From: UMGS1322 sp900550765
GTDB lineage: Bacteria > Bacillota > Clostridia > Christensenellales > QALW01
NCBI GenBank assembly: GCA_958448705.1
Contig: CAUDEY010000012.1
Span: forward strand, 1 to 60,043
Length of the DNA: 60,043 bases
Reading direction: 5' to 3'
Position numbers and translations under genes: made by a program. This document shows positions 7,927-16,788 of the stretch, piece by piece. A model generated the notes under the pieces. The model saw nothing but the letters and a program-made list of their open reading frames with translations. It was not told where the DNA came from and did no database searches. The stretch's first letter is position 1; each line of letters starts with the position of its first letter.

Positions 7927-10238
7927 CCTGTTCCTTCCTCCTTATACACTACAAACGTATTATTATTATTTCTTAAATTCATAACCAAATTATAATACGC
8001 CGTTAAGTTTTCATTCGTATGAATCAATGAATCCAGATTTGCACTTTGCAGTCCTAATACTATCGCAGTTTTATTTCTAACTGTTTCTATACTCGTATGC
8101 CGTAGAAATACTTCTGCACGGGTATAAAGATATCCCACCTGATAATAATAATTTTCAAAGGCCGTATTATAATCCCAGCCATTCTGCTGCATAAAATATA
8201 CAATGTTTTCTGAATCTAAATCGGCATAATAATCATCCGATCCTAACGATGGAACCCCTTTTCCTACATCAGTTAAAGCCACATCACCCAACCATCCGGC
8301 TAAATCTTTTCGTTGCTCATCCACTATTCCATCATATAACAAAGCAGAAGTTGTAATAGACTGATGCGCAAAATCTCCTTTATTATTATAACGATTATAC
8401 ATTTCTACCCACATGCTTTCAAATTCTTCTTCTGTGGCAGTAGCATCAATACTATCTCTATATGTTGCAAAACTAATATCATAGTCTTGAGATGTATTAT
8501 TATTTCTTCCATTTTTCATTACATCTAAGTTCCACCTTGCCCGATCTGACAATATTTCATTCTGCCGTTGTACATGATAACGCACATATTTATAATCTGC
8601 AAGAGATATCCCCAATTGCCCGGTAATATAACTCTGTTCATCTGTACCTGAATATGGATCGCCTGCCGTCAAATTCCAGGCAGAACCAGAATAATAAAAT
8701 CCTCCTATAATTCGATTATACATATAATCCGCATGCGCTAAATCCGTAGAATATTTGCTCTTTAACGCATTCTGAATATCTTCAAGAATATTGCACACCC
8801 GCGTATCAAATCCGAATTTTTCCTTTAAATACTTAAACTGAAGGTCTTTTACTATCACAATACATCTTGCGATACTCCCTCCATCTTCAGATTGTGCTGT
8901 GATTACCACTTGCTGTTCACCGCGCCCAGGATACCCTCCTACTGTGATTTTTCCACTGCCGTTTATATTGGCATATGCACCGTTACTACTCTTCCACTCG
9001 ATTCCACGATATGTACAATTTGCAGGATAAAGTGCAGCGGTCAATTGATGCGTTTCTCCCGGAGCTAATTCCACATAGCTATCCGAAAGCACTATATACT
9101 GTGACGGTACGTAATTCGCTTGCGTTTTCGGCCGGAATGTAAAGTTGGTTATTCCATATTCTTCATCTTGCTCTTCCGCCCCGGAAACCGGATCATACTG
9201 TATCCGGAAAAATACCTCTCGGGTATTGGGCTGCAGTAAATCATACAAAATATCACTGCCGGGACTATAATACGGTGCTATTGAAGTATCAATTTCTAAC
9301 GATATATGCTGCCAACCATGTACCAGCTCCGATTGGCCTTTTTGCTGGATAAGATAGTGATATTGATACTCTCCCTTTGATAAATAAAATTGTAACTTAT
9401 CGATTGCTTCCAGCGAATAGCTTGCTAAGTATAAATCAAAATCTACCTGATACTTTATTTTGCCGTAATTAGAAAGTATTTGATCTACATTGCACGCGAT
9501 AGACCCATACGTAGAGGCTTTTAAATAATGCCCGATAGGAATTAAATTGCCGAATTTATACTGCGTGCCTACATCAAGAGTCCCTTCGCCACCCCAATTT
9601 CGCCAGCCTACTGTTCCGTATTCAAACGTTCCGTTCGTTGCCCCGGTATTGCTCAGCTTGCAAATAATTACATCACTTATGTAAAGAGCAGACGGTGTTT
9701 GGTTGACCAAAGAATCAAAACACAGCACAAGCTGTCCCGTACTTTCCGATATATCCGAAGGCAGTATTTTAAAAGATCCCGAAAGATTTTTCCACGCGTT
9801 CCTTTCCATCTTCGGTCCAACGCTTAACCACATATGATAATCGGTTCCCTGATCTTTAATAAAAGAATTCTCTTTATTTGACCGCAATAGAATCCGCGTA
9901 CGGCCCCCGTAAGTGCTGTCTGTTTTTACGGTTGCATGCACGGTATAAGTTCCCGGCCCGGCTGCTTTTATCAACTGATAAATATCAATTGCCGGCGACG
10001 TCCATGCATCCGGGCGCTCATATGCCACAAGGCAGTAATCGCTGCTGTTGGGCGCAACACGCTCGCGGCCCAGTGTTGCAGATCCGTTGCCGTAGAGCCA
10101 CCATCCGTCGTTTCCCTCATCAAACGTATAGTGCGCCACAATGTTGGGCGCTACGGTTTCCGCAAACACCACGCCCTGCAATACGCTCAAAAAAATCGCA
10201 CATACTGCCAGGATACTCAGCCACTTCTTTTTTCTCAT
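7923..10238 (-). CDS. Secreted protein with two carbohydrate-binding-like domains and an Ig-like domain
   Basis: 771 residues. A signal peptide (about 1-26, ending VVFA) leads to a beta-sandwich region (about 35-195) resembling CBM4/9-type modules, with a conserved NSFIKD segment also found in the glycosidase at 13773. A second similar sandwich follows (about 200-370), then a Big_2 Ig-like domain (about 380-465: ELAPGETHQLTA ... WKSSNG ... VITAQSEDGG). The last ~300 residues are unrecognised, helical and rich in Tyr, Asn and Asp. There is no C-terminal anchor, so it is likely released or held by the coupled 244-aa protein. The start is supported by GGAGGAAAA before ATG. Substrate binding is inferred from fold resemblance only. 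Confidence 0.7.
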   Translation of the reverse strand: MRKKKWLSILAVCAIFLSVLQGVVFAETVAPNIVAHYTFDEGNDGWWLYGNGSATLGRERVAPNSSDYCLVAYERPDAWTSPAIDIYQLIKAAGPGTYTVHATVKTDSTYGGRTRILLRSNKENSFIKDQGTDYHMWLSVGPKMERNAWKNLSGSFKILPSDISESTGQLVLCFDSLVNQTPSALYISDVIICKLSNTGATNGTFEYGTVGWRNWGGEGTLDVGTQYKFGNLIPIGHYLKASTYGSIACNVDQILSNYGKIKYQVDFDLYLASYSLEAIDKLQFYLSKGEYQYHYLIQQKGQSELVHGWQHISLEIDTSIAPYYSPGSDILYDLLQPNTREVFFRIQYDPVSGAEEQDEEYGITNFTFRPKTQANYVPSQYIVLSDSYVELAPGETHQLTAALYPANCTYRGIEWKSSNGAYANINGSGKITVGGYPGRGEQQVVITAQSEDGGSIARCIVIVKDLQFKYLKEKFGFDTRVCNILEDIQNALKSKYSTDLAHADYMYNRIIGGFYYSGSAWNLTAGDPYSGTDEQSYITGQLGISLADYKYVRYHVQRQNEILSDRARWNLDVMKNGRNNNTSQDYDISFATYRDSIDATATEEEFESMWVEMYNRYNNKGDFAHQSITTSALLYDGIVDEQRKDLAGWLGDVALTDVGKGVPSLGSDDYYADLDSENIVYFMQQNGWDYNTAFENYYYQVGYLYTRAEVFLRHTSIETVRNKTAIVLGLQSANLDSLIHTNENLTAYYNLVMNLRNNNNTFVVYKEEGTG

Positions 10239-10260
10239 ATATTTTCCTCCATTTCCTTTT

Positions 10261-10288
10261 TCTATAGTATTTTTAAAGCTCTATGCAA
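10261..10288 (-). promoter_or_regulatory. Possible promoter for the Ig-domain operon
   Basis: On the minus strand: TTGCAT (10283-10288), 16 bases, TATAGA (10261-10266), 22 bases before the start codon. The match is moderate. Confidence 0.4.
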
Positions 10289-10427
10289 AGAGCCTTCTTC
10301 ATACTATAACTTGAAAAATATTCCATATCTATACTAACACGAGGAAATACGGCTGTCAATACCCCAAAATAAAAATTTTCCGATATTCCATATACACAAA
10401 AAGGAAACAATCACCATACAGCAGGGA

Positions 10428-10456
10428 TTGAAAAAAAACGTCGAATGTGGTAAAAT
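10428..10456 (+). promoter_or_regulatory. Sigma-A promoter of the tagaturonate-reductase-like gene
   Basis: TTGAAA (10428-10433), 17 bases, TAAAAT (10451-10456), 26 bases upstream of the start codon. Confidence 0.7.
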
Positions 10457-10482
10457 ATTTATATACAACAAAGAGGTGAACT

Positions 10483-11745
10483 ATGAAAAATAAAACTTCA
10501 GCCGATCCGGCTGCAAATCGGCCGGTTAAGCTTCTGCAATTCGGCGACAATGCTTTTTCCCGCGCATTTTTCGGCCGGCTGCTGCAAACGGCCAACGAAA
10601 GCGGACAGGCCTGCGCCAACAGCATCATAATCCGGGACGAAAAAGCCGCCAAAGGGCAAAAGCAGTATAATGTGTATACCGTACACGCCGCTGACAAAAG
10701 CGAACGAGAGGATATCCGCATTGATTCTGTCACCCGCGTGCTGGATCCCTTTACGGAATACGAGCAGCTGCTCAGCCTTTCGGACGATACCAATATTTCC
10801 GTGATTCTGTGGGCGCCTGCCGCACCGGTCACTTTTTCAGCTGAGAAAATGAAAAAAACGCCTCAAAATGCCGCAGCGCAGCTGACGATGCTGCTGTTTA
10901 GAAGATTTTGCTTAGAAAGGCGCGGTTTTATCATCGTTCCAACGGCCGATACCGACAATAACGGCGAGGAATTAAAGAACTGCATCCTTCGCTACAGCGA
11001 GCATTGGAAATTAGGCATTGATTTTATCAACTGGCTGAACTTAGAAAACACTTTTTGTAATACCGTAGCGGAATCCCTGGCGGATTCTTCTTCCGTCAGC
11101 AGCGGCTCTTTGGAGATTTTTACGGAAAAATACCTGCGCCTTGTCCTTTCGGCAAAAAAGGATATCCGTGCGCAGCTTCCTTTCCGCGACCAAGTCCTGT
11201 GGGCTGACGATATCCAGCCCTACCGTACAATGAAAAAACGCGTGTACGACGGCGCTCTTACGGTTTCCGCCGCCTATGCCGTACTGCATGATGTGGAAAC
11301 CGCGGCGGATTTTACCTCGCGTCCGCGGCTGGTAAAGCATATGACCGTTTCCGTGTTTGAAGAGATCGTGCCGACTGTCGACATGAACTTTGAAGAAATC
11401 GAGATCTACGCACTGGATACCATCCGCCGGCTCTCCAATCCATACATCAAAATTCTCTGGAAAGAGCTGCTGCCCGGCATTGCCGGAAATTTTGCCGAAA
11501 ATGTGCTGCCTGTGTTTAAAGAATATCAGCGCCAATACCAGCAGCTGCCGAAGCACTTAATATTTTCGCTTTTCTGCATTCTGCAGGTCTACCGCATCTA
11601 CGACATCCGCGATTCCTTCAGCGCTGTTCTCTCGCAGGAAGAAACCCCGCAAATTTTGGCCCATAAAGAATTATGGGGACAGGATTTAAGCTATTTAACA
11701 GAAGAAATCAAACGCTATGAGGCGCGCCTTCAAAGCGCTACCTGA
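10483..11745 (+). CDS. Tagaturonate-reductase/mannitol-dehydrogenase-like protein with degenerate active site
   Basis: 420 residues, shorter than the ~480 usual for UxaB. The fold is recognisable along its length: LQFGDNAFSRAFF at the N-terminus (Rossmann loop), WLNLENTFCNTVAESL, then PYRTMKKRVYDGALT and NPYIKILW. In the polyol-specific long-chain dehydrogenase family catalysis uses K-x4-N-x2-H. Here K251 is present but the Asn is D256 and the His is L259, and the dinucleotide loop is also non-canonical. It may therefore be catalytically dead or altered. AGAGGTGAA lies before the ATG. It is monocistronic, with its own promoter and terminator. Confidence 0.7.
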   Translation: MKNKTSADPAANRPVKLLQFGDNAFSRAFFGRLLQTANESGQACANSIIIRDEKAAKGQKQYNVYTVHAADKSEREDIRIDSVTRVLDPFTEYEQLLSLSDDTNISVILWAPAAPVTFSAEKMKKTPQNAAAQLTMLLFRRFCLERRGFIIVPTADTDNNGEELKNCILRYSEHWKLGIDFINWLNLENTFCNTVAESLADSSSVSSGSLEIFTEKYLRLVLSAKKDIRAQLPFRDQVLWADDIQPYRTMKKRVYDGALTVSAAYAVLHDVETAADFTSRPRLVKHMTVSVFEEIVPTVDMNFEEIEIYALDTIRRLSNPYIKILWKELLPGIAGNFAENVLPVFKEYQRQYQQLPKHLIFSLFCILQVYRIYDIRDSFSAVLSQEETPQILAHKELWGQDLSYLTEEIKRYEARLQSAT

Positions 11746-11756
11746 GGATACAGAAA

Positions 11757-11785
11757 AACGGCTTTCCGCAGAAAGCCGTTTTTTT
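11757..11785. terminator. Convergent bidirectional terminator
   Basis: A 10-bp stem (AACGGCTTTC / GAAAGCCGTT, loop CGCA) with T runs on both strands, between convergent genes. Confidence 0.85.
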
Positions 11786-12584
11786 AACCGTCAAGCCTCT
11801 GCAGCAGCTCGTTGCGCTCTTTGGCGATTCTTTGATATTCCCTTTGTACATTGGAATCCGTTATCACAAGCCTGCCGGTAGAGGAAACACTCCATTTTTT
11901 CTGGTTCTGAAGCAAAAAATCCGCAATCTCCTCCTGCTTATCGAAAAGAAGCAGCATAACAGCAAAGCTATCCTCCTGACCTTCTAAAACAACCATACCG
12001 CCATCATTCATTTGAAGTGCCAGCGTCATAATCAATGCCTGATATACATAAACGTATCCCAAGCCGGCGTTCTTTCCTTTGAGATATCCCATATAAGTAT
12101 TTCTTTGACCGGCCCGTTCGCTCTCGGCCTGCAGCTCTCCCACGATACGCCTGGCAGACTGAAGATTCTTTTTAGCATTCTGCGGATTTAAATATACATA
12201 GTCATACGAAAGGGAAAGCACAATGGACCGACTGCTGAGTTTTTCAGCCATATTCCCAGCCAGTGTAATCAGGCTGTCCAAATACTCCTTTGCCGCGGCC
12301 TCCACTTTTCCGCGGGAACCGCTAAGCGTTCTCTCCTGCAGTTCCTGCCGCAGCCGAACGGCGCTGCTGCTCATCGCCGTACTTTGTCCCAAACGGGAAA
12401 GCGCCAGTTGAGAAACGGCGTTCTTATCCTGCATCAGCTCTGCAATTTTCTCAAACTCGCCGGCAATCTCCTGCGTTTCGCTGCCGATCCACCCAAGGGA
12501 AAACACCGCAAAAAAATTTATGCTCAGATTTAAAAAAACCACGATGCCGCACAGCACGGCAAGAAGCTTTTTTCTTGTTTTCAT
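11784..12584 (-). CDS. Signal-anchored protein of unknown function, 266 aa
   Basis: Not recognised. A short basic N-terminus and one long hydrophobic segment (about residues 6-30) predict a signal anchor or uncleaved signal peptide. The rest is extracellular, mostly helical, with Lys/Glu/Gln-rich stretches suggestive of a helical bundle. The start at 12584 has GGGAGGGG 6 bases upstream; an in-frame ATG 13 codons earlier has none. It lies 48 bases after the ThuA-like gene on the same strand and may be cotranscribed with it. It superficially resembles sensory four-helix-bundle ectodomains, but no signalling domain is attached. Confidence 0.55.
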   Translation of the reverse strand: MKTRKKLLAVLCGIVVFLNLSINFFAVFSLGWIGSETQEIAGEFEKIAELMQDKNAVSQLALSRLGQSTAMSSSAVRLRQELQERTLSGSRGKVEAAAKEYLDSLITLAGNMAEKLSSRSIVLSLSYDYVYLNPQNAKKNLQSARRIVGELQAESERAGQRNTYMGYLKGKNAGLGYVYVYQALIMTLALQMNDGGMVVLEGQEDSFAVMLLLFDKQEEIADFLLQNQKKWSVSSTGRLVITDSNVQREYQRIAKERNELLQRLDG

Positions 12585-12632
12585 TGGTACCCCTCCCGCA
12601 AGAAATCCGAGTTTATCGGTCAAAACAAGCGC

Positions 12633-13358
12633 TCAGCGTTTGCTTCCGGGAACAATCTTTTCTACCTGCGGACAGTCAATGCCCTTTCGAATTACCGGCA
12701 CACACCACCGCACAGCGTTTTGAATAACCGTTTGTACGTTTTTATTATAAAAGGTAGGGAAGCTCTCATGTCCGGGCTGGAAATAAAAGATATTTCCATG
12801 TCCCCGATGATAGCAGCAGCCGCTCCGGAAAAGCTCGCCGCCTTCATACCAGCCGGCAAATACCAGATGATCCGGCTCAGGAATCGAAAACGGCTCGGCA
12901 TAAGTTTCTTCGTGCTCTAATTCAAAATAGCGGTCAATCCCTTGCGCAATGGGATGGCTCGGATCAATCACCCACACACGCTCCATATCTCCGTTTTCCC
13001 GCCAGGAAAGACTGCATGGCGTTCCCATCAGCAGCTTAAACACTTTGGAATGGTGTCCGCTGTGCAGCACCACAAGTCCCATGCCCGAAAGCACCGCCTG
13101 CTGTACCCTTACTGCCACCTCATCCGGCACCAGATGATGTGCCATATGCCCCCACCAGATCAACACATCCGTATCATCAAGAACCTCCTGCGTCAAACCG
13201 CACGCAGGGTCATCCAACGTAGCGGTTCTTACCGTGATATCCTCTTCTTTTCCTAAAAATTCGGCGATGGCCTGATGGATCCCCTGGGGGTAGATCCTGC
13301 GGATTTGTTCCTCTTCCTTTTCATGCTTGAATTCATTCCAAACGGTTACCCTTATCAT
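12633..13358 (-). CDS. ThuA-like protein (trehalose utilisation family)
   Basis: 241 residues, cytoplasmic, with the ThuA (PF06283) class I glutamine-amidotransferase-like fold: RVTVWNEF, DVLIWWGHMAHH, GLVVLHSGHHSKVFKLLMG and FYFQPGHESFPTFYN near the C-terminus. ThuA proteins occur in sugar-utilisation loci and some are linked to 3-keto-sugar metabolism, often beside Gfo/Idh/MocA oxidoreductases; their reaction is poorly defined. The start is ATG 13358 with GAGG upstream; the longer frame adds 43 residues of non-homologous sequence. Four Gfo/Idh/MocA enzymes are encoded elsewhere in the window, which may be relevant. Confidence 0.82.
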   Translation of the reverse strand: MIRVTVWNEFKHEKEEEQIRRIYPQGIHQAIAEFLGKEEDITVRTATLDDPACGLTQEVLDDTDVLIWWGHMAHHLVPDEVAVRVQQAVLSGMGLVVLHSGHHSKVFKLLMGTPCSLSWRENGDMERVWVIDPSHPIAQGIDRYFELEHEETYAEPFSIPEPDHLVFAGWYEGGELFRSGCCYHRGHGNIFYFQPGHESFPTFYNKNVQTVIQNAVRWCVPVIRKGIDCPQVEKIVPGSKR

Positions 13359-13388
13359 TTCCTCATACTCCTTAAAGCATTTTTCTTT

Positions 13389-13417
13389 ATTATAACAATG
13401 TTCCAAAAGAAAGTCCA
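13389..13417 (-). promoter_or_regulatory. Probable promoter of the ThuA-like gene
   Basis: On the minus strand TATAAT (13389-13394) lies 17 bases downstream of TGGACT (13412-13417), a weak -35 match. Confidence 0.5.
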
Positions 13418-13589
13418 TACCTATATCGAAAAAACATGATATTTTTTCTGCCGGCACGGTCAATAAAAATCTTCCGCTATACAGCAAATTTTGCGGATAT
13501 AGTTAATGGCAGCGCACAAATTTGCTTTTTATGAACCAGCCGTACAGCAAAGCTGCGATCTTGGTCTTTCAGGGAAAACGCGACAGCCG

Positions 13590-13690
13590 ACTGAGCGGAT
13601 GTTTCTTTCGCTCTCCCTGCGAATTTTCACTCTGCAAAAAGCCGCCCTTTCTCATCAAGGGGAGGCGGAACCTGTTTTCTTTCTATTTTT
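13590..13690. repeat. Dispersed hairpin repeat, member A
   Basis: The region between the ThuA-like gene and the glycosidase holds a CTCTCCCTGCG segment followed by a GC-rich imperfect hairpin (GCCGCCC ... GGGGAGGCGG). Its organisation resembles 38905-38985 and, less closely, 59868-59945. No credible gene lies in 13418-13740. Confidence 0.4.
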
Positions 13691-13740
13691 CCTCACTAAA
13701 GCTCGTTTCTTATACGCAGCATGATTTTTCTTTACAAAAC

Positions 13741-13767
13741 ATCCGGCGCACGTTATAGGCGCCGGAT
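13741..13767 (-). terminator. Terminator-like hairpin after the glycosidase
   Basis: A 9-bp perfect stem (ATCCGGCGC / GCGCCGGAT) immediately after the minus-strand stop. The following T run is short (GTTTTG). Confidence 0.6.
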
Positions 13768-13772
13768 ATTTT

Positions 13773-16433
13773 TTACCGGTACATATAAAATACCATATCC
13801 GTATAACAAGTCTTTCCGTTCCACATCTTATTGCCAATACTGTAGGTTCCTGCAGACGTAGAAGTAAAACTGCCCTCAGCCGAAAACTGCCCGGTAATGG
13901 GGTTGAACCACTTGTATTTATAGGTGGTATTGGGCGAAAGATTCCCAATTACACCGGTGGAACGGCCGCCGGCCTCCGTTGTATTATTTTTGGCGGCCAC
14001 TGAGCTATCGTAAAAACTATAGAAATAAATCACCATCTTGGTATTGCTGCTGTTGCTGGCCGTTACGCTGTAAACCCCGCTGCTGTTTCTGAAATACGAG
14101 GCATTATCGAACCGCGGAATTAAGTTCCACCAATCCAAGGTGCCGAAGAAATTACGCATATAGCCCGTCTGGTAAGAGCTTGCATATTCCAGCGAATCTC
14201 TCCAGGTAGCCTTTATTTTCTCAGCCGAGGTAATAGTATCCACACCGTCGAAGGAATCAACGTCCTCGTTATACGGGTTACTGTAGCTCCAAGTATCGTG
14301 GCCGCCCCATCCATAGCCGAACATGCCGTTTAAATAGGCCGTCCAGCCCTGCATCCGCGCACCGAAATTCTTGGTCCACAGGTAACAGTAGCGTCCCTCA
14401 TAGTTGACCACCGGCTTGCCCTGGCCGTTATACCAGTAGTCCTTGGCCACGGCATAATCATAATTGCCGGTAAGGCTGGGGGACCACTGCGCCGCATACC
14501 AGGTATGCGCCTTCACCTTGCGGAAAGCGGAAGGATAAACCTCCTCCCTGCCGCCTAAATACAGCGTGCCGCTCTCGCCGGCGCCGTAGCCGTTGCCCAA
14601 AGCCGCAGTTTTCCCCGTGGTTTCCTGATGCGCTGTCAGCGGATGGCTGTAGGGATCATACTGGGCGATATATTCAGCCACTAACTTATAGGGATTATTT
14701 ACAAAATTCCACTTCAAATGCTCGCTTCTGTCCCAGTAAAAGTCATTGTCGACCTCCTGGCCCAACGTCCACATCACGGGATAGGCGCTATAGCGGGCCA
14801 CCCAGTATCGAGAAAGCTTTTTGAGATAGTTTTTAGCCTGATTGGAAAGATCTTTAACCGTTACCGAAGAACCGTTCACTGAGAGCGATACATCGCGCGA
14901 AGAATAACCGCCATGGTTTTCAATGCAGGTATTCATACTGTGCGGGAAAAAGAACTGCGCGTTGGCGTGCACCAGGCCTTCGGCCGCAATGGCCTGGAAT
15001 TTCTGGTCATTCGCCTTAAAGCCTATAATATCGCCCTCATCCATGCCGTCCTCCACCGTAAAGAAAGCACCCAGAGGCTCGCTTTGAATGACCGTATACC
15101 CCTGCTTCGCCCGGTGAGCCGTAATGGTCTTTACCATGTCCAAAGATTCGGAACCCAAACTCCAGTGGGTATCGCCCAAATAGAAGAACGGCGTACCGTC
15201 GTTATACATAAAGTACCGCGTGCCCGAGGAGGTCTTTACAAAACCGCGTTTATAAATTTCCAGGCTGCCCGTATAATTGGTACAGGTAATGCGGCCGGTT
15301 TGATTATGCAGGCCGGTATCCTTGGTGTTAGTGCATACAGTTTTATACGTCCAGGTGCCGGCGGTGGGGCATACAAAGCGAATGCGCCACACGCTGCTGC
15401 CGTCCCAGAAACCGGGAATCGTATAGGTAACGCTGCCGTTGGTCAAAACAAGGTCTACGTCCACATCATTAAACGCGTCATTATAAAACCGATCGCTTAC
15501 CAGCACCACTTCATTGGCCACCCAGGTAACGGCTGAAGAAACCCCCGAGGGCTTGGTATTATCAATAAAGGTAATCAGCTCAAAGTTATCGATATAGATC
15601 CCCGTCACCATATCGGAGATCTGATGCACACAGAAATTCCAGTTGGCAGAAGTTTTAATATCACTGGCCTGTACCTTAAACGTAGCCTCATATTTCTGCC
15701 ATTCTCCCGGCCGGGTGGAAGGCGCGCTCGTCAGATTTGCATAATAATTTCCGTTATTCTCTTTTATAAAAGAATTTTGATCCTCCGCATTCCCACGAAT
15801 CAATCCGGTAAACGGCGAAACTTCCTCTGACGCTGCAATTTTATACTGGAACCGAATTGTATAATACCCTGCCGAAGGTATGTAAGGCGCTAAATTAATC
15901 GCGGGCGAAAAATAATTTTCGCTGCTGGATGCGGCCTTGGTATAATAAAGACACTTAGTGCCGCCGTAGCCGGAAGAAGAGATCGTGGGGGAAATCGAGC
16001 CGTATTTAAGCGTCCAGCCGGTCTGGCTTACGGAGGAAACGCTGTTAAAGGTGGAACTGGCGTCGGGAATCAGGTTCTTTTCAATAATTTCAGATCCCCC
16101 GCCGCTCGAGGGCGGAATGATGCCGCCGGTATTGCTGCCGGTTCCGCCGGTATTTCCCCCGCCGGAGATGCCTCCGATATTCCCATTGCTGCCGCCGCTG
16201 CCCGCAGGCGCGGAAGTACTTCCCGGAGCGCCTGTATCTCCGGGGGCCCCCGTTTCATCGCCGGACACCGTACTGCCGGGTGTACGCGTCGGCGCGGGGG
16301 AAGCCGTAATGCCGGAAGAAGCGGCCGTTGCTGACGGTCCGCCTGCTTCCTGCTGCGGCTTTTTAGCGCAGCCGGTAAAGAGCAGCAGCCCTGCTAAAAG
16401 CAGCACCGCCGCATTGCGGAAAAGCTTCATCAT
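13773..16433 (-). CDS. Lipoprotein glycoside hydrolase with CBM-like, DUF5060 and DUF4038 domains
   Basis: 886 residues. A lipoprotein signal peptide with lipobox LFTGC places the lipidated Cys at 22. A low-complexity Gly/Ser/Thr/Pro linker (about 23-115) leads to a CBM4/9-like sandwich (about 120-290), a DUF5060 domain (about 300-395), a DUF4038 TIM barrel (about 400-790; FFYLGDTHWSL, MWTLGQEVDND, KPVVNYEGRY, GWGGHDTW) and a C-terminal sandwich of the putative collagen-binding type. DUF4038 includes apiosidase-like GH140 enzymes, so this is a surface glycosidase of unknown specificity. Starts at the first of two ATG codons, with GAGGTGAAC upstream. Monocistronic. Confidence 0.82.
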   Translation of the reverse strand: MMKLFRNAAVLLLAGLLLFTGCAKKPQQEAGGPSATAASSGITASPAPTRTPGSTVSGDETGAPGDTGAPGSTSAPAGSGGSNGNIGGISGGGNTGGTGSNTGGIIPPSSGGGSEIIEKNLIPDASSTFNSVSSVSQTGWTLKYGSISPTISSSGYGGTKCLYYTKAASSSENYFSPAINLAPYIPSAGYYTIRFQYKIAASEEVSPFTGLIRGNAEDQNSFIKENNGNYYANLTSAPSTRPGEWQKYEATFKVQASDIKTSANWNFCVHQISDMVTGIYIDNFELITFIDNTKPSGVSSAVTWVANEVVLVSDRFYNDAFNDVDVDLVLTNGSVTYTIPGFWDGSSVWRIRFVCPTAGTWTYKTVCTNTKDTGLHNQTGRITCTNYTGSLEIYKRGFVKTSSGTRYFMYNDGTPFFYLGDTHWSLGSESLDMVKTITAHRAKQGYTVIQSEPLGAFFTVEDGMDEGDIIGFKANDQKFQAIAAEGLVHANAQFFFPHSMNTCIENHGGYSSRDVSLSVNGSSVTVKDLSNQAKNYLKKLSRYWVARYSAYPVMWTLGQEVDNDFYWDRSEHLKWNFVNNPYKLVAEYIAQYDPYSHPLTAHQETTGKTAALGNGYGAGESGTLYLGGREEVYPSAFRKVKAHTWYAAQWSPSLTGNYDYAVAKDYWYNGQGKPVVNYEGRYCYLWTKNFGARMQGWTAYLNGMFGYGWGGHDTWSYSNPYNEDVDSFDGVDTITSAEKIKATWRDSLEYASSYQTGYMRNFFGTLDWWNLIPRFDNASYFRNSSGVYSVTASNSSNTKMVIYFYSFYDSSVAAKNNTTEAGGRSTGVIGNLSPNTTYKYKWFNPITGQFSAEGSFTSTSAGTYSIGNKMWNGKTCYTDMVFYMYR

Positions 16434-16517
16434 GTTCACCTCAAATTTTCTATAACACAAAAGATTTTTGTATATGCCGTTGCCCATATACCGAACTATA
16501 AACTTCTATTTTTATTC

Positions 16518-16546
16518 ATTATACCATAAAAAATTAGCCAATACAA
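16518..16546 (-). promoter_or_regulatory. Promoter of the lipoprotein glycosidase gene
   Basis: On the minus strand: TTGTAT (16541-16546), 17 bases, TATAAT (16518-16523), with an extended -10 (TGG just before TATAAT). The rest of 16434-16788 holds only this promoter and the hairpin at 16701; I see no gene. Confidence 0.7.
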
Positions 16547-16700
16547 CAAAAAGTACATAAAAAATAAATATTTTATTATCATGTTCTGCCTAAGCAAAAC
16601 ACGCTTGCCCGCGCATCCTTCCTTTATAAAACCACTCCTCGCGCTGCCGGTAAAAAACAGTTGTCTTTCAGAAATGAAAAAACTTGCGCATCGCCAGCAC

Positions 16701-16733
16701 AAAAAAGGCTTCCTGAAAAATCAGAAAGCCTTT
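16701..16733 (-). terminator. Terminator of the toxin-antitoxin operon
   Basis: A 13-base inverted repeat with one mismatch (AAAGGCTTCCTGA / TCAGAAAGCCTTT) followed by six T on the minus strand, about 55 bases after the toxin stop. Confidence 0.8.
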
Positions 16734-16788
16734 CCTATCCATCTGCCGGCACAACGGCCGTGCGTATATCGCGTGTATGATAATCCTC

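Noticed and set aside
13506..13724. 72-codon plus-strand frame between the ThuA-like and glycosidase genes
   Set aside because: Overlaps the hairpin repeat region; no ribosome site and no protein character.
14913..15536. 207-codon open frame on the plus strand
   Set aside because: It lies wholly antisense to the glycosidase lipoprotein gene, whose domains are clear, and has no ribosome site or recognisable protein features.
16496..16702. 68-codon minus-strand frame with a hydrophobic tail
   Set aside because: It overlaps the glycosidase promoter, and the hydrophobic part comes from AT-rich noncoding DNA.
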